Notes: generated by a model not told the origin, from the sequence alone. 64,000 nt of DNA from Pseudomonas cichorii (GCF_003700275.1 NZ_RBRE01000028.1:1-64000); one strand, 5' to 3'; shown: positions 26,176-36,291, counted from the stretch's first letter. A program made the numbers and translations.

Positions 26176-27210
26176 CTAGAAGTTGTCAGGCACCTTGGCC
26201 CGTTCACGGGCACTTTCGCGGGTAACCAGCCCCCTCTTCACCAGATCTGCCAGACACATATCCAGGGTCTGCATGCCTATCGAGCCGCTGGTCTGGATGG
26301 TCGAGTACATCTGCGCCACCTTGTCTTCGCGGATCAGGTTACGAATCGCCGGGGTGCCCATCATGATTTCATGGGCCGCCACCCGGCCGCCGCCGACCTT
26401 CTTGAGCAGCGACTGCGACACCACCGCATGCAGTGACTCGGAGAGCATGGAGCGGATCATGGATTTTTCCTGCGCAGGAAATACGTCCACGACCCGGTCG
26501 ATGGTCTTGGCTGCCGAAGTAGTGTGCAAGGTGCCAAATACCAGGTGTCCGGTTTCGGCGGCGGTCAGCGCCAGGCGAATGGTTTCCAGGTCACGCAGCT
26601 CACCGACCAGAATCACGTCCGGGTCTTCACGCAGGGCCGAGCGCAGGGCCTCCGAGAAGCCCAGCGTATCGCGATGCACTTCACGCTGGTTGACCAGACA
26701 CTTCTTCGATTCGTGAACGAATTCGATAGGGTCTTCGATGGTCAGGATATGGTGATGCTTGTTGCAGTTCAGGTAATCGATCATCGCCGCAAGGGTGGTC
26801 GACTTGCCCGAGCCGGTCGGCCCGGTGACCAGGATCAGGCCACGCGGCACGTCGGTAATCTTGCGAAATATTTCCCCCATCCCCAGATCTTCCATGCTCA
26901 GGATCTTCGAGGGAATGGTCCGAAACACCGCGCCAGCACCGCGGTTCTGGTTGAAGGCATTGACCCGAAAGCGTGCGATCCCCGGCACCTCGAACGAAAA
27001 GTCGGTCTCCAGGTTTTCCTCGAAAACCTGACGCTGCTTGTCGTTCATGATGTCGTAGATCAGCGCCTTGACCTCCTTGGCATCCAGCGGCGGCAGGTTG
27101 ATCCGCCGCACATCGCCGTCAACCCGGATCATCGGTGGCAGGCCCGCAGAGAGGTGCAAGTCCGACGCGCCCTGTTTGGCACTGAAAGCCAACAGCTCGG
27201 TAATATCCAT
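26176..27210 (-). CDS. pilT: Type IV pilus retraction ATPase PilT
   Basis: This 344-residue secretion-type hexameric ATPase depolymerises pili. It shows the Walker A motif (VTGPTGSGKSTT), an Asp box (TIEDPIEFVH), a Walker B region (REDPDVILVGELRDLET), a His box (GHLVFGTLHTTSA) and the C-terminal AIRNLIREDK that is characteristic of PilT. The start at MDITELL (27210) gives the P. aeruginosa length; an ATG four codons upstream is less likely. pilU, which normally follows pilT, is absent: the next gene is convergent. It is divergent from yggS. Confidence 0.96.
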   Translation of the reverse strand: MDITELLAFSAKQGASDLHLSAGLPPMIRVDGDVRRINLPPLDAKEVKALIYDIMNDKQRQVFEENLETDFSFEVPGIARFRVNAFNQNRGAGAVFRTIPSKILSMEDLGMGEIFRKITDVPRGLILVTGPTGSGKSTTLAAMIDYLNCNKHHHILTIEDPIEFVHESKKCLVNQREVHRDTLGFSEALRSALREDPDVILVGELRDLETIRLALTAAETGHLVFGTLHTTSAAKTIDRVVDVFPAQEKSMIRSMLSESLHAVVSQSLLKKVGGGRVAAHEIMMGTPAIRNLIREDKVAQMYSTIQTSGSIGMQTLDMCLADLVKRGLVTRESARERAKVPDNF

Positions 27211-27265
27211 ACAGCTCCTCAATCACATAGAATGCCGCAGACTTTAGCCCTGCTGGCGCAAATCA

Positions 27266-27952
27266 ATGTCCACGATAGCAGCGAACATTTCAACGCTCGA
27301 AGCACGAATTAGCGCAGCGGCCCACGCGGCGCAACGCGAACCGTCCGCCATCGGCCTGCTGGCGGTCAGCAAGACCAAGCCGGCCAGCGATCTGCGCGAG
27401 GCCTTTGCTGCCGGTCTGCGCGACTTTGGCGAGAATTATCTGCAGGAAGCCCTGGGCAAACAGCTCGAATTGGCCGACCTGCCCTTGTGTTGGCATTTCA
27501 TCGGCCCCATTCAGTCGAACAAGACGCGCGCTATCGCCGAGAACTTCGCCTGGGTACATTCCGTGGATCGCCTGAAAATCGCTCAACGCCTGTCCGAACA
27601 ACGGCCTGACAACCTTGAGCCGCTCAATATCTGCATTCAGGTCAATGTCAGCGGCGAAGCGAGCAAATCGGGTTGCACGCCCCAGGACCTCCCGGCGCTG
27701 GCTACCGCCATCGGCGAATTACCGCGCCTGAAACTGCGCGGGTTGATGGCAATTCCCGAACCGACAGAAGACAGCGCCGCACAGAACGCCGCGTTTGCTG
27801 CCGTGCGCAAGCTGCAAGAACAGCTGAACCTGCCACTGGACACACTTTCCATGGGCATGAGCCACGACCTGGAGGCCGCCGTTGCACAGGGCGCGACCTG
27901 GGTGCGGATCGGCACTGCTCTTTTTGGCGCCCGTGACTACGGCCAGCCATAA
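27266..27952 (+). CDS. yggS: PLP homeostasis protein YggS
   Basis: This 228-residue alanine-racemase-fold PLP-binding protein (PLPBP/PROSC family) has the PLP Lys in LLAVSKTKP, plus FGENYLQEAL, WHFIGPIQSNKTR, LKLRGLMAIPEP and SMGMSHDLEAAVAQGATWVRIGTALFG. It heads the yggS-proC-yggT run, with proC 23 bases downstream. It buffers pyridoxal phosphate and has no known catalytic activity (family knowledge). Confidence 0.96.
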   Translation: MSTIAANISTLEARISAAAHAAQREPSAIGLLAVSKTKPASDLREAFAAGLRDFGENYLQEALGKQLELADLPLCWHFIGPIQSNKTRAIAENFAWVHSVDRLKIAQRLSEQRPDNLEPLNICIQVNVSGEASKSGCTPQDLPALATAIGELPRLKLRGLMAIPEPTEDSAAQNAAFAAVRKLQEQLNLPLDTLSMGMSHDLEAAVAQGATWVRIGTALFGARDYGQP

Positions 27953-27975
27953 CCCCACGTATAAGGACCCCTGTC

Positions 27976-28794
27976 ATGAGCAAGACTCGTATCGCCTTTG
28001 TCGGCGCCGGAAACATGGCCGCCAGCCTGATCGGCGGGCTGCGCGCCCAGGGAGTGGAAGCTGCACAGATCCGCGCCAGTGATCCGGGCGCCGAAACCCG
28101 CGAGCGGATCGCCGCCGAACATGGCATTGTCGTCGTTGCCGATAACGCAGAAGCCATCGAAGGCGCGGATGTGGTGCTGCTGGCAGTCAAGCCGCAAATG
28201 ATGAAAGCCGTTTGCGAAGCCTTGCGCCCGAGCCTGAAACCTCAGCAACTGATAGTCTCCATTGCCGCAGGTATCACGTGTGCCAGCATGACCCAGTGGC
28301 TGGGCGAACAGCCGATCGTGCGTTGCATGCCCAATACCCCGGCGCTGCTGCGCCAGGGCGTCAGCGGTCTGTACGCCACCGACAAGGTGAACGGCACGCA
28401 ACGCGATCAGGCCGAGCAGTTGCTGTCGGCGGTAGGCATTGCGGTATGGCTGGATGAAGAGAAGCAACTGGATGCCGTGACGGCTGTTTCCGGCAGCGGT
28501 CCGGCGTATTTCTTCCTGATGATCGAAGCGATGACCACTGCGGGCGTAAAACTGGGGCTGCCTGAAGAGGTCGCGAAAAAACTCACCCTGCAAACCGCTC
28601 TCGGTGCCGCGTTGATGGCCACCGGAAGCGATGTGGATGCAGCCGAATTGCGTCGTCGCGTCACCTCCCCTGCCGGCACCACGGAAGCCGCCATCAAGGC
28701 ATTCCAGGCGGGTGGTTTTGAAGCGCTGGTAGAAACGGCCCTCAGCGCCGCCGACAATCGTTCGGCAGAGCTGGCCGAACTACTGGGCAAATAA
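27976..28794 (+). CDS. proC: Pyrroline-5-carboxylate reductase
   Basis: This 272-residue enzyme catalyses the last step of proline synthesis. It has an N-terminal Rossmann motif (IAFVGAGNMAASLIGGL), LLAVKPQMM, VRCMPNTPALLRQGVSGLYA, AVSGSGPAYFF and the C-terminal signature SPAGTTEAAIKAFQ. ATG 27976 follows AAGGACCCCTGTC. It is co-directional with yggS and yggT. Confidence 0.97.
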   Translation: MSKTRIAFVGAGNMAASLIGGLRAQGVEAAQIRASDPGAETRERIAAEHGIVVVADNAEAIEGADVVLLAVKPQMMKAVCEALRPSLKPQQLIVSIAAGITCASMTQWLGEQPIVRCMPNTPALLRQGVSGLYATDKVNGTQRDQAEQLLSAVGIAVWLDEEKQLDAVTAVSGSGPAYFFLMIEAMTTAGVKLGLPEEVAKKLTLQTALGAALMATGSDVDAAELRRRVTSPAGTTEAAIKAFQAGGFEALVETALSAADNRSAELAELLGK

Positions 28795-28821
28795 TTTTCT
28801 AGGCCTTTCTGGAGCAGATCG

Positions 28822-29412
28822 ATGATTGGATTGAACACCGCTGCAATTTACGTCTTGCAAACCATCGGCAGTCTTTATCTGTTGATCATCCTGCTGCGCT
28901 TCGTGCTGCAACTGGTGCGGGCGAACTTCTACAACCCGCTGAGCCAGTTCACCGTAAAAGCCACCCAGCCCTTGCTCAAGCCTCTGCGCCGGATCATTCC
29001 GAGCGTGTTTGGCCTGGACATGTCTTCCCTGGTGCTGGCGATCATCGTGCAACTGGTGCTCATGGCCCTGACCCTGCTGCTCAGCTATGGCACCACCGGT
29101 GATCCACTGCACCTGTTGCTGTGGGCGATCATTGGCGTGACCGCGCTGTTCCTGAAGATATTCTTCTTTGCCCTGATCATCAGCGTGATCCTGTCCTGGG
29201 TTGCACCGGGCAGCCACAATCCGGGCGCCGAGCTGGTCAACCAGATCTGCGAACCGGCACTGGCGCCGTTCCGCAAGATCCTGCCCAATCTGGGCGGCCT
29301 GGACCTCTCGCCGATCATCGCCTTCCTGGTGCTCAAGCTGCTGGATATGCTGGTCATCAACAACCTGGCGGCCATGAGCATGATGCCGCAGGTTCTGCGC
29401 ATGCTGATCTGA
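28822..29412 (+). CDS. yggT: YggT family membrane protein
   Basis: This 196-residue integral membrane protein has two YggT units, each a hydrophobic helix pair with a P-rich segment (NFYNPLSQFTVKATQPLLKPLRRIIPS and ILSWVAPGSHNPGAELVNQICEPALAPFRKILP). It lies 27 bases after proC. The precise role is unknown; family members are linked to osmotic stress and envelope organisation. Confidence 0.92.
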   Translation: MIGLNTAAIYVLQTIGSLYLLIILLRFVLQLVRANFYNPLSQFTVKATQPLLKPLRRIIPSVFGLDMSSLVLAIIVQLVLMALTLLLSYGTTGDPLHLLLWAIIGVTALFLKIFFFALIISVILSWVAPGSHNPGAELVNQICEPALAPFRKILPNLGGLDLSPIIAFLVLKLLDMLVINNLAAMSMMPQVLRMLI

Positions 29413-29415
29413 CTC

Positions 29416-29470
29416 TTTCGCGGATGAATTGGCTCCTACAGCCTGTGTGGGAGCGGATTCATCCGCGAAG
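29416..29470. repeat. REP palindrome
   Basis: TTTCGCGGATGAATTGGCTCC / GGAGCGGATTCATCCGCGAAGA inverted pair just after the yggT stop, upstream of metX. Confidence 0.88.
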
Positions 29471-29541
29471 ACCATTTACTTTGTTGCCGCTCCCCCCCGC
29501 GATCTTTAGACTTACGCCTCATTCAAGCGAGAGCAGGGTCG

Positions 29542-30681
29542 ATGCCCACGGTCTTCCCCCACGATTCTGTCGGTCTGGTCACACCGCAACTGGCGCATTT
29601 CAGCGAGCCCCTGGCCCTGGCCTGCGGTCGTTCCTTGCCAGCCTACGACCTCATTTATGAAACCTACGGCCAGCTCAACGCTGCGCGCAGCAACGCCGTA
29701 CTGATCTGCCATGCACTCTCCGGGCATCATCATGCTGCCGGCTTCCACAGCCCGGAAGATCGCAAGCCCGGTTGGTGGGACAGTTGCATCGGTCCCGGCA
29801 AGCCTATCGATACCAACAAGTTCTTCGTGGTCAGCCTGAACAATCTGGGCGGCTGCAACGGCTCGACCGGTCCCAGCAGCATCGACCCGGAAACCGGCAA
29901 GCCGTTCGGCGCCAACTTCCCGGTGGTGACCGTGGAAGACTGGGTCAACAGTCAGGCACGGCTCGCCGACCGGCTGGGTATCGAGCAGTGGGCGGCGATT
30001 GTCGGCGGCAGCCTGGGCGGCATGCAGGCGCTGCAATGGACCATCAGCTACCCCGATCGCGTACGCCATTGCCTGGCAATCGCTTCGGCGCCAAAGCTGT
30101 CGGCACAGAACATCGCCTTCAACGAGGTCGCCCGTCAGGCGATTCTCACCGACCCGGAATTCCACGGCGGGTCCTTCCAGGAACAGGGCGTGATTCCCAA
30201 GCGCGGCCTGATGCTGGCGCGCATGGTCGGGCATATCACCTATCTGTCCGATGATTCCATGGGCGAGAAATTCGGCCGAGGCCTCAAGAGCGAAAAGCTC
30301 AACTACGACTTCCACAGCGTGGAATTCCAGGTCGAAAGCTACCTGCGCTATCAGGGCGAAGAGTTTTCCGGGCGCTTCGATGCCAACACGTATCTGTTGA
30401 TGACCAAGGCGCTGGACTACTTCGATCCGGCAGCGAACTTCGATGACAACCTGGCAAAAACCTTCGCCGCAGCCACCGCGAAGTTCTGCGTGATGTCCTT
30501 CACCACCGACTGGCGTTTCTCGCCGGCCCGCTCGCGCGAGCTGGTGGATGCGTTGATGGCTGCGCGCAAGGACGTCTGCTACCTGGAAATCGACGCGCCG
30601 CAAGGGCACGACGCCTTTCTGATCCCGATCCCGCGCTACCTGCAGGCTTTCGGTAACTACATGAACCGAATTTCGTTGTGA
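29542..30681 (+). CDS. metX: Homoserine O-acyltransferase (succinyl type likely)
   Basis: This 379-residue alpha/beta-hydrolase-fold enzyme activates homoserine for methionine synthesis. It has the nucleophile elbow [35 protein letters not shown], the Asp in [12 protein letters not shown] and the His in PQGHDAFL. The fold is MetX; in Pseudomonas this family is reported to prefer succinyl-CoA, which I cannot verify from sequence here. metW follows seven bases after the stop, the usual metXW arrangement. Confidence 0.95.
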   Translation: MPTVFPHDSVGLVTPQLAHFSEPLALACGRSLPAYDLIYETYGQLNAARSNAVLICHALSGHHHAAGFHSPEDRKPGWWDSCIGPGKPIDTNKFFVVSLNNLGGCNGSTGPSSIDPETGKPFGANFPVVTVEDWVNSQARLADRLGIEQWAAIVGGSLGGMQALQWTISYPDRVRHCLAIASAPKLSAQNIAFNEVARQAILTDPEFHGGSFQEQGVIPKRGLMLARMVGHITYLSDDSMGEKFGRGLKSEKLNYDFHSVEFQVESYLRYQGEEFSGRFDANTYLLMTKALDYFDPAANFDDNLAKTFAAATAKFCVMSFTTDWRFSPARSRELVDALMAARKDVCYLEIDAPQGHDAFLIPIPRYLQAFGNYMNRISL

Positions 30682-30688
30682 GGACGCC

Positions 30689-31309
30689 ATGAGAGCCGAC
30701 CTTGAGATCATCCAGGAATGGATCCCCGCTGGCAGCCGCGTGCTCGACCTGGGGTGTGGCGATGGCGAACTGCTGACCTGGCTGCGCGACAACAAGCAGG
30801 TCACCGGCTACGGCCTTGAAAATGACCCGGACAACATTGCCGAGTGCGTGGCCAAGGGCATCAACGTGATCGAGCAGGACCTGGACAAGGGCCTGGGCAA
30901 CTTTGCCAGCAACAGCTTCGATATCGTGGTCATGACCCAGGCCCTGCAGGCCGTGCATTACCCGGACAAGATCCTCGACGAAATGCTGCGCGTCGGTCGC
31001 CAGTGCATCATTACCTTCCCGAACTTCGGCCACTGGCGCTGCCGCTGGTATCTGGCGAGCAAGGGCCGCATGCCGGTGTCCGAGTTCCTGCCTTACACCT
31101 GGTACAACACGCCGAACATCCACTTCTGCACCTTTGAAGACTTTGAAGCGCTGTGCCGCGAGCGCGAGGCCCAGGTGATCGACAGGCTTGCCGTCGATCA
31201 ACAACACCGCCATGGGTGGGCCAGCAAGCTATGGCCTAATCTGTTGGGTGAAATCGGCATTTACCGGGTCAGCAGCCCCGGTCTGCTCGATCATCAGGTC
31301 GCGGTCTGA
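30689..31309 (+). CDS. metW: Methionine biosynthesis protein MetW
   Basis: This 206-residue SAM-methyltransferase-fold protein has motif I (VLDLGCGDGELLTWL), DIVVMTQALQAVHYPDKIL, ITFPNFGHWRCRWYL and PYTWYNTPNIHFCTFEDFE, which are typical of MetW. It is tightly coupled to metX and thought to be required together with it for homoserine acylation (family knowledge). Confidence 0.95.
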   Translation: MRADLEIIQEWIPAGSRVLDLGCGDGELLTWLRDNKQVTGYGLENDPDNIAECVAKGINVIEQDLDKGLGNFASNSFDIVVMTQALQAVHYPDKILDEMLRVGRQCIITFPNFGHWRCRWYLASKGRMPVSEFLPYTWYNTPNIHFCTFEDFEALCREREAQVIDRLAVDQQHRHGWASKLWPNLLGEIGIYRVSSPGLLDHQVAV

Positions 31310-31335
31310 TCCATAGACTTTCAAGGAGAACGAAC

Positions 31336-31770
31336 ATGAGTCGCCTGGCTATTTTCCTGCTGACTGCCTGCCTGGGACTGCCTGTCGTGGCAGCCGACGC
31401 CATCAAGGGTGAGCGACAGGAAAGGTTTGGCGACACGACCGTTCACTACTCCACTTTCAACTCGACCTTCCTGCAGCCGGAAATCGCCAAGGGCACGGAG
31501 TTGATCCGCAGCAAGAATCAGGGCGTGATCAACATCTCGGTGCTCAAGGATGGCAAACCACAAGTGGCGCAGGTCAGCGGTACGATCAAGGACCTGACCA
31601 GTGCTTCGATCCCGCTGAGCTTCAAGCAGATCACCGAACGCGGCGCGGTCTACTACATCGCGCAATATCCTGTGCCGCAGCAGGAAAACCGAACCTTCGA
31701 CATCCACGTTAAAACTGGCAGCGATACCCACAGCTTCAGTTTCAACCAAGAGCTTTTCCCGGGCCAATGA
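31336..31770 (+). CDS. DUF4426 periplasmic protein
   Basis: This 144-residue protein has a signal peptide ([22 protein letters not shown]) and a beta-rich mature part ([42 protein letters not shown]). The domain matches DUF4426, of unknown function. Its stop overlaps the rdgB start (ATGATGA region), so it is coupled to the rdgB-hemW run. Confidence 0.85.
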   Translation: MSRLAIFLLTACLGLPVVAADAIKGERQERFGDTTVHYSTFNSTFLQPEIAKGTELIRSKNQGVINISVLKDGKPQVAQVSGTIKDLTSASIPLSFKQITERGAVYYIAQYPVPQQENRTFDIHVKTGSDTHSFSFNQELFPGQ

Positions 31771-32363
31771 TGAACCTTACGCAACTTGTATTGGCCAGCC
31801 ACAACGGCGGCAAACTCAAAGAACTCCAGGCCATGCTGGGCGACAGTGTGCAACTGCGCTCCGTGGGCGAATTCAGCAAGATCGAGCCGGAAGAAACCGG
31901 CCTGTCGTTCGTCGAGAACGCGATCCTCAAGGCGCGCAACGCCTCGCGGCTGTCAGGCCTGCCGGCACTGGCAGATGATTCGGGGCTGGCGGTGGATTTT
32001 CTCGGTGGCGCACCCGGCATCTACTCGGCCCGCTACGCCGACGGCCAGGGCGATGCCGCCAACAACGCCAAATTGCTGGAAGTGTTGGAAGACGTGCCTG
32101 ACGAGCAACGCGGTGCGCAGTTCGTCTGCGTGCTGGCGCTGGTTCGCCATGCCGACGATCCGCTGCCGATTCTCTGCGAAGGCCTGTGGCACGGGCGCAT
32201 TCTGCATGCCGCCAGCGGCGCGCATGGCTTTGGTTATGACCCGCTGTTCTGGGTGCCGGAGCGCAACTGCTCCAGCGCCGAACTCAGCCCTGCCGAGAAA
32301 AACCAGCTCAGCCATCGCGCCCGCGCCATGGTCATCCTGCGTCAGCGCCTGGGTCTGCAATGA
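31767..32363 (+). CDS. rdgB: dITP/XTP pyrophosphatase
   Basis: This 198-residue Ham1/RdgB house-cleaning NTPase hydrolyses dITP, XTP and related nucleotides. It has [59 protein letters not shown] and a C-terminal SHRARAM. The start overlaps the upstream gene by four bases, and hemW overlaps its end by four bases. Confidence 0.96.
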   Translation: MMNLTQLVLASHNGGKLKELQAMLGDSVQLRSVGEFSKIEPEETGLSFVENAILKARNASRLSGLPALADDSGLAVDFLGGAPGIYSARYADGQGDAANNAKLLEVLEDVPDEQRGAQFVCVLALVRHADDPLPILCEGLWHGRILHAASGAHGFGYDPLFWVPERNCSSAELSPAEKNQLSHRARAMVILRQRLGLQ

Positions 32364-33574
32364 TCCAGGATCCACCTGCGCAGCGCCTGTTTCCCGGTGA
32401 AACCGGTTTCTCGTCCGCAAGCCCAAGGGCTGCCCTGCCACAACTGCCACCGCTGTCGCTGTACATCCATATTCCGTGGTGCGTACGCAAATGCCCGTAC
32501 TGCGACTTCAACTCGCACACCGCCAGCCCGGTGCTGCCGGAGCAGGAGTATGTCGACGCACTGCTGGCCGACCTGGATCTGGACCTGCCGCACGTGCATG
32601 GCCGGGAACTGCGCTCGATCTTCTTTGGCGGCGGCACGCCGAGCCTGTTCAGCGCCGAAGCCCTTGGGCGCCTGCTGGCCGGTGTCGAGCAGCGCATTCG
32701 TTTTGCCAGCGACATCGAAATCACCCTGGAAGCCAACCCCGGCACCTTCGAGCAGGTCAAGTTCAGTGCCTATCGCGGACTGGGCATCAATCGGCTGTCG
32801 ATCGGCATCCAGAGTTTCCAGGAAGCCAAGCTCAAGGCTCTGGGACGGATTCACAACGGTGACGAAGCGATTCGCGCTGCGGACATGGCGCGCAGGGCCG
32901 GCTTCGACAACTTCAACCTGGACCTGATGCACGGCCTGCCGGACCAATCCCAGGACGAAGCGTTGAACGACCTGCGCCAGGCCATTGCCCTGGCGCCGAC
33001 GCATCTGTCCTGGTATCAGCTGACGCTTGAGCCCAACACGGTGTTCTGGAACCAGCCACCGGTGCTGCCCGAAGACGATATCCTCTGGGACATCCAGGAA
33101 ACCGGTCAGCAATTGCTCGCCGACAGCGGCTATGCCCAATACGAAGTCTCGGCCTATGCCCAGCCGGGCAAGGCGGCGCGGCATAACCTCAATTACTGGA
33201 GCTTCGGCGACTTCATCGGCATCGGCGCAGGCGCCCACGGCAAGCTCAGCCATCCGGACGGGCGCATTGTGCGCACCTGGAAGACTCGTCTGCCCAAGGA
33301 TTATCTGAATCCGAAGAAGCCCTTCCAGGCAGGCTCCAAGCTGCTGAGCGTCGAGGAATTGCCCTTTGAGTTCCTGATGAATGCACTGCGCCTGACAAAT
33401 GGTGTGGACGCTGCATTATTTGCCGAAAGAACAGGTCTAAGCGTCGATTCACTGGCCGAAGCCCGCAGACAAGCCGAACAACGCGGCCTGCTGCTGGCCG
33501 ACCCGACACGTCTGGTCGCCACTCCCCAAGGCCAGCTTTTTCTCAATGACTTGCTGCAATACTTTCTGATCTAA
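32360..33574 (+). CDS. hemW: HemW-type radical SAM heme chaperone
   Basis: This 404-residue protein carries the radical-SAM cluster motif C-x3-C-x2-C at residues 41, 45 and 48 ([13 protein letters not shown]). It also has [29 protein letters not shown] and a HemW C-terminal domain ([10 protein letters not shown]). It was formerly annotated as an oxygen-independent coproporphyrinogen oxidase; the cysteine spacing and position after rdgB support HemW. It overlaps rdgB by four bases. Confidence 0.95.
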   Translation: MIQDPPAQRLFPGETGFSSASPRAALPQLPPLSLYIHIPWCVRKCPYCDFNSHTASPVLPEQEYVDALLADLDLDLPHVHGRELRSIFFGGGTPSLFSAEALGRLLAGVEQRIRFASDIEITLEANPGTFEQVKFSAYRGLGINRLSIGIQSFQEAKLKALGRIHNGDEAIRAADMARRAGFDNFNLDLMHGLPDQSQDEALNDLRQAIALAPTHLSWYQLTLEPNTVFWNQPPVLPEDDILWDIQETGQQLLADSGYAQYEVSAYAQPGKAARHNLNYWSFGDFIGIGAGAHGKLSHPDGRIVRTWKTRLPKDYLNPKKPFQAGSKLLSVEELPFEFLMNALRLTNGVDAALFAERTGLSVDSLAEARRQAEQRGLLLADPTRLVATPQGQLFLNDLLQYFLI

Positions 33575-33583
33575 GGACCCTGC

Positions 33584-33907
33584 ATGGATCTCATACTCGA
33601 TCTGCTCGCCACCGTCTCGCGCTGGAGTCGCAGCAATCTTTCAGAAATTTCCCTGGCACTGGTCGGCTGCCTGTTGGTGCTGTTTGGCTCGGACTTCAAG
33701 GTATGGATCGAACAGCGCATCAGCAGCATGACAGGTGCATTGCGCATCCCGCTGCTGGCCTTGCTGTGCACCATCGGCAGTGGCCTGGCTCTGATCTATG
33801 CCACACCCTGGGTGGTGCGCGGCCTTAGCCAGTTCAACAACTACAGCCTGGCGCCGGTATTGCTGGTGGTATTGGTGTTGATCGGCGTGATTGCAGACCG
33901 AAAATAG
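33584..33907 (+). CDS. DUF3392 membrane protein
   Basis: This 107-residue protein has three hydrophobic segments (SEISLALVGCLLVLFG, IPLLALLCTIGSGLALIYA, LAPVLLVVLVLIGVIA) and short loops. It matches DUF3392, a small inner-membrane family of unknown function, and sits nine bases after hemW as the end of the metX-to-DUF3392 co-directional run. Confidence 0.85.
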   Translation: MDLILDLLATVSRWSRSNLSEISLALVGCLLVLFGSDFKVWIEQRISSMTGALRIPLLALLCTIGSGLALIYATPWVVRGLSQFNNYSLAPVLLVVLVLIGVIADRK

Positions 33908-33908
33908 C

Positions 33909-34015
33909 TTTCGCGGACAACCCCGCTCCCACGACGTCTGAACTGCCCCCCAAGGGTTGGATTGTCCAACTCCTTGGGGGCAGTTCAGTCTGTGGGAGCG
34001 AATTCATTCGCGAAC
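33909..34015. repeat. REP pair with a nested long inverted repeat
   Basis: Outer arms TTTCGCGGACAACCCCGCTCCCAC and GTGGGAGCGAATTCATTCGCGAA are REP-like. Their loop is itself a long hairpin at 33938-33988, with 24-base arms (CTGAACTGCCCCCCAAGGG.. / ..CCTTGGGGGCAGTTCAG) around GTTGGA-TTG-TCCAAC. It lies between convergent DUF3392 and trmB genes and could terminate transcription in both directions. Confidence 0.85.
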
Positions 34016-34019
34016 AGGA

Positions 34020-34757
34020 TCAGGCCAGCTTCTCGAACTTCAGATCCCAGACGCCATGTCCAAGACGCTCGCCACGGCGCTCGAACTTGGTGATCGGGCG
34101 CTCCTGGGGACGCGGCACGTACTGGTTGTCTTCAGCCTGATTGCGATAACCAGGCGCGACGCTCATCACTTCCAGCATGTACTCGGCATAGGGTTCCCAG
34201 TCGGTGGCCATATGGAATACACCGCCGACCTTAAGCTTGCTGCGCACCAGTGCCGCGAATTCGGGCTGCACGATGCGGCGCTTGTGGTGACGGCTCTTGT
34301 GCCATGGATCGGGGAAGAACAGCATCAGGCGGTCGAGGCTGTTATCGGCCACGCAACGATTCAATACTTCAATCGCATCGCAATCGTAGACCCGCACGTT
34401 GCTCAGGCCCTGGGTCAGCACGCCGTTCAACAGCGCGCCCACGCCCGGCGAGTGCACTTCGACACCGATGAAATCGTGCTCGGGTGCAGCCGCGGCCATT
34501 TCCAGCAGCGAATGGCCCATGCCGAAACCGATTTCCAGGGTGCGCGGCGCAGAGCGACCGAACACCTGATCGAAATCCACCGGTGCATCGGTCAATTGCA
34601 GCCCGAACTTCGGCAACCCCTGATCCAGACCGCGTTGCTGGCCTTCGGTCATGCGCCCGGCGCGCATCACGAAGCTCTTGATGCGGCGGTGATGGCGCTC
34701 TTCGCCTTCTTCGGTAGCAGGCGACTCTGGGTGTGGAACGTGCGAATCAGTCATCAA
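34020..34757 (-). CDS. trmB: tRNA (guanine-N7-)-methyltransferase
   Basis: This 245-residue SAM enzyme makes m7G46 in tRNA. It has the basic N-terminal [14 protein letters not shown], the SAM motif [32 protein letters not shown], the catalytic motif [31 protein letters not shown] and [13 protein letters not shown]. The frame opens with two successive ATGs (34757, 34754). It lies eight bases downstream of thiG and is probably co-transcribed with it. Confidence 0.95.
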   Translation of the reverse strand: MMTDSHVPHPESPATEEGEERHHRRIKSFVMRAGRMTEGQQRGLDQGLPKFGLQLTDAPVDFDQVFGRSAPRTLEIGFGMGHSLLEMAAAAPEHDFIGVEVHSPGVGALLNGVLTQGLSNVRVYDCDAIEVLNRCVADNSLDRLMLFFPDPWHKSRHHKRRIVQPEFAALVRSKLKVGGVFHMATDWEPYAEYMLEVMSVAPGYRNQAEDNQYVPRPQERPITKFERRGERLGHGVWDLKFEKLA

Positions 34758-34764
34758 CGAGCTC

Positions 34765-35559
34765 TTACTTGATCAGGCCATCCAGCGGCGAAGATGCGCT
34801 GGCATAGAGTTTTCTTGGCATACGCCCGGCGAGATAGGCCAGGCGACCGGCAATTACAGCGTGTTTCATGGCCTCGGCCATCATGACCGGCTGCTGGGCA
34901 TGGGCGATGGCCGAGTTCATCAGCACGGCTTCGCAGCCCAGCTCCATGGCGATGGTGGCATCGGACGCAGTGCCGACACCGGCATCGACCAGCACCGGCA
35001 CCCTGGTTTCTTCCAGGATGATCTGCAGGTTGTACGGGTTACAGATCCCCAGGCCACTGCCGATCAGGCCGGCCAGCGGCATGATTGCGATACAGCCGAT
35101 TTCCGCCAGTTGCCGGGCGATGATCGGGTCGTCGCTGGTGTAGACCATCACGTCGAAGCCATCCTTGACCAGCACTTCGGCGGCCTTGAGGGTTTCGATC
35201 ACGTTGGGGAACAGGGTTTTCTGGTCGGCCAGCACTTCCAGCTTGACCAGATTTCGGCCGTCGAGCAGTTCGCGGGACAGGCGGCAGGTACGCACCGCTT
35301 CGACCGCATCGAAGCAACCGGCGGTGTTGGGCAGAATGGTGTAGCGGTCCGGCGGCAGGACGTCGAGCAGGTTCGGCTCGCCCGGGTTCTGGCCCAGGTT
35401 GGTACGCCGCACGGCAACCGTGACGATTTCTGCGCCCGAGGCTTCGATGGCCAGGCGGGTCTGTTCCATATCCGCGTACTTGCCGGTACCTACCAGCAGG
35501 CGCGATTCAAAAGTCCGACCGGCCAGGATGAATGGCTTGTCGCTGCGAACATTGCTCAT
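34765..35559 (-). CDS. thiG: Thiazole synthase
   Basis: This 264-residue TIM-barrel enzyme forms the thiazole ring of thiamine. It has [97 protein letters not shown] and [17 protein letters not shown]. thiS lies just upstream on the same strand, so the sulfur carrier and synthase form a two-gene unit; trmB follows. Confidence 0.97.
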   Translation of the reverse strand: MSNVRSDKPFILAGRTFESRLLVGTGKYADMEQTRLAIEASGAEIVTVAVRRTNLGQNPGEPNLLDVLPPDRYTILPNTAGCFDAVEAVRTCRLSRELLDGRNLVKLEVLADQKTLFPNVIETLKAAEVLVKDGFDVMVYTSDDPIIARQLAEIGCIAIMPLAGLIGSGLGICNPYNLQIILEETRVPVLVDAGVGTASDATIAMELGCEAVLMNSAIAHAQQPVMMAEAMKHAVIAGRLAYLAGRMPRKLYASASSPLDGLIK

Positions 35560-35607
35560 CGGAAATCCTCTTTAACTAGCACAATGGGGTCATTGCGGTG
35601 CCGGGGG

Positions 35608-35808
35608 CTAGCCGCCGCCGATGGCATGTACCACTTCGACCTGATCGCCTTCGGACAGGACCGTGGATACATGCTGGCTGCGGGGCACGATATCCAGGTT
35701 CAGCTCGACGGCTACCCGGCGCCCGGCAAGATCCAGACGAGCCAACAACGCCGCGACGGTTTCACCATCGGGCAATTCAAAGGATTCACCGTTCAACTGA
35801 ATGTGCAT
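35608..35808 (-). CDS. thiS: Sulfur carrier protein ThiS
   Basis: This 66-residue ubiquitin-like protein ends in the required Gly-Gly (HAIGGG). Its C-terminal carboxylate is adenylated and thiocarboxylated to donate sulfur to ThiG. The stop is 48 bases before thiG. No TPP riboswitch is recognisable in the 99 bases upstream. Confidence 0.94.
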   Translation of the reverse strand: MHIQLNGESFELPDGETVAALLARLDLAGRRVAVELNLDIVPRSQHVSTVLSEGDQVEVVHAIGGG

Positions 35809-35907
35809 GCGCGACTGCAGCCATCATTTTAGGGGCCAGCATTCTAGCCCGATCAGCCGGTATGACCAAGGCAAAGCCGCGCCATTCGTCTCAAGCGCGG
35901 CCAGTCG

Positions 35908-36291
35908 TTACTGGGAGATGCCGCCCAGGCGCCAGGCTGCAACACCCAGCGTCAGCCAGCCGATCAGGAAAGCCAGCCCGCCGAACGGCGTCACGATCCC
36001 CAGCTTGCTGATGCCGGTCAGCGTCAACAGATAAAGGCTGCCGGAGAACAGCACGATACCAATCGCAAACGAAAAACCGGCCCAGGTCACCAGCCGGCCG
36101 GGAATCTGTGCCGCCAGCACCGCCACACCCAGCAAGGCCAGCGCATGCACCAACTGGTAGAGCACGCCGGTATGGAAAATCGCCAGATACTCAGGCGTCA
36201 GGCGACCTTTGAGGCCATGGGCGGCGAATGCCCCCAGCGCCACGCCGGTAAAACCGAAAAAGGCAGCCAGCATCAGAAAACTACGAAGCAT
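35908..36291 (-). CDS. DUF423 membrane protein
   Basis: This 127-residue protein has four hydrophobic helices and the DUF423 signatures GVALGAFAAHGLK and FHTGVLYQLVHALALL, ending with FGGLAFLIGWLTLGVAAW. The function is unknown. It is divergent from mtgA with an 80-base spacer. Confidence 0.9.
   Translation of the reverse strand: MLRSFLMLAAFFGFTGVALGAFAAHGLKGRLTPEYLAIFHTGVLYQLVHALALLGVAVLAAQIPGRLVTWAGFSFAIGIVLFSGSLYLLTLTGISKLGIVTPFGGLAFLIGWLTLGVAAWRLGGISQ

Noticed and set aside
29413..29541. SAM or SAH riboswitch upstream of metX
   Set aside because: The spacer is mostly REP sequence with only about 70 further bases and no recognisable riboswitch core.
35560..35907. TPP riboswitch upstream of thiS/thiG
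   Set aside because: The upstream spacer is under 100 bases and lacks the conserved THI-box helices; no motif was recognised.
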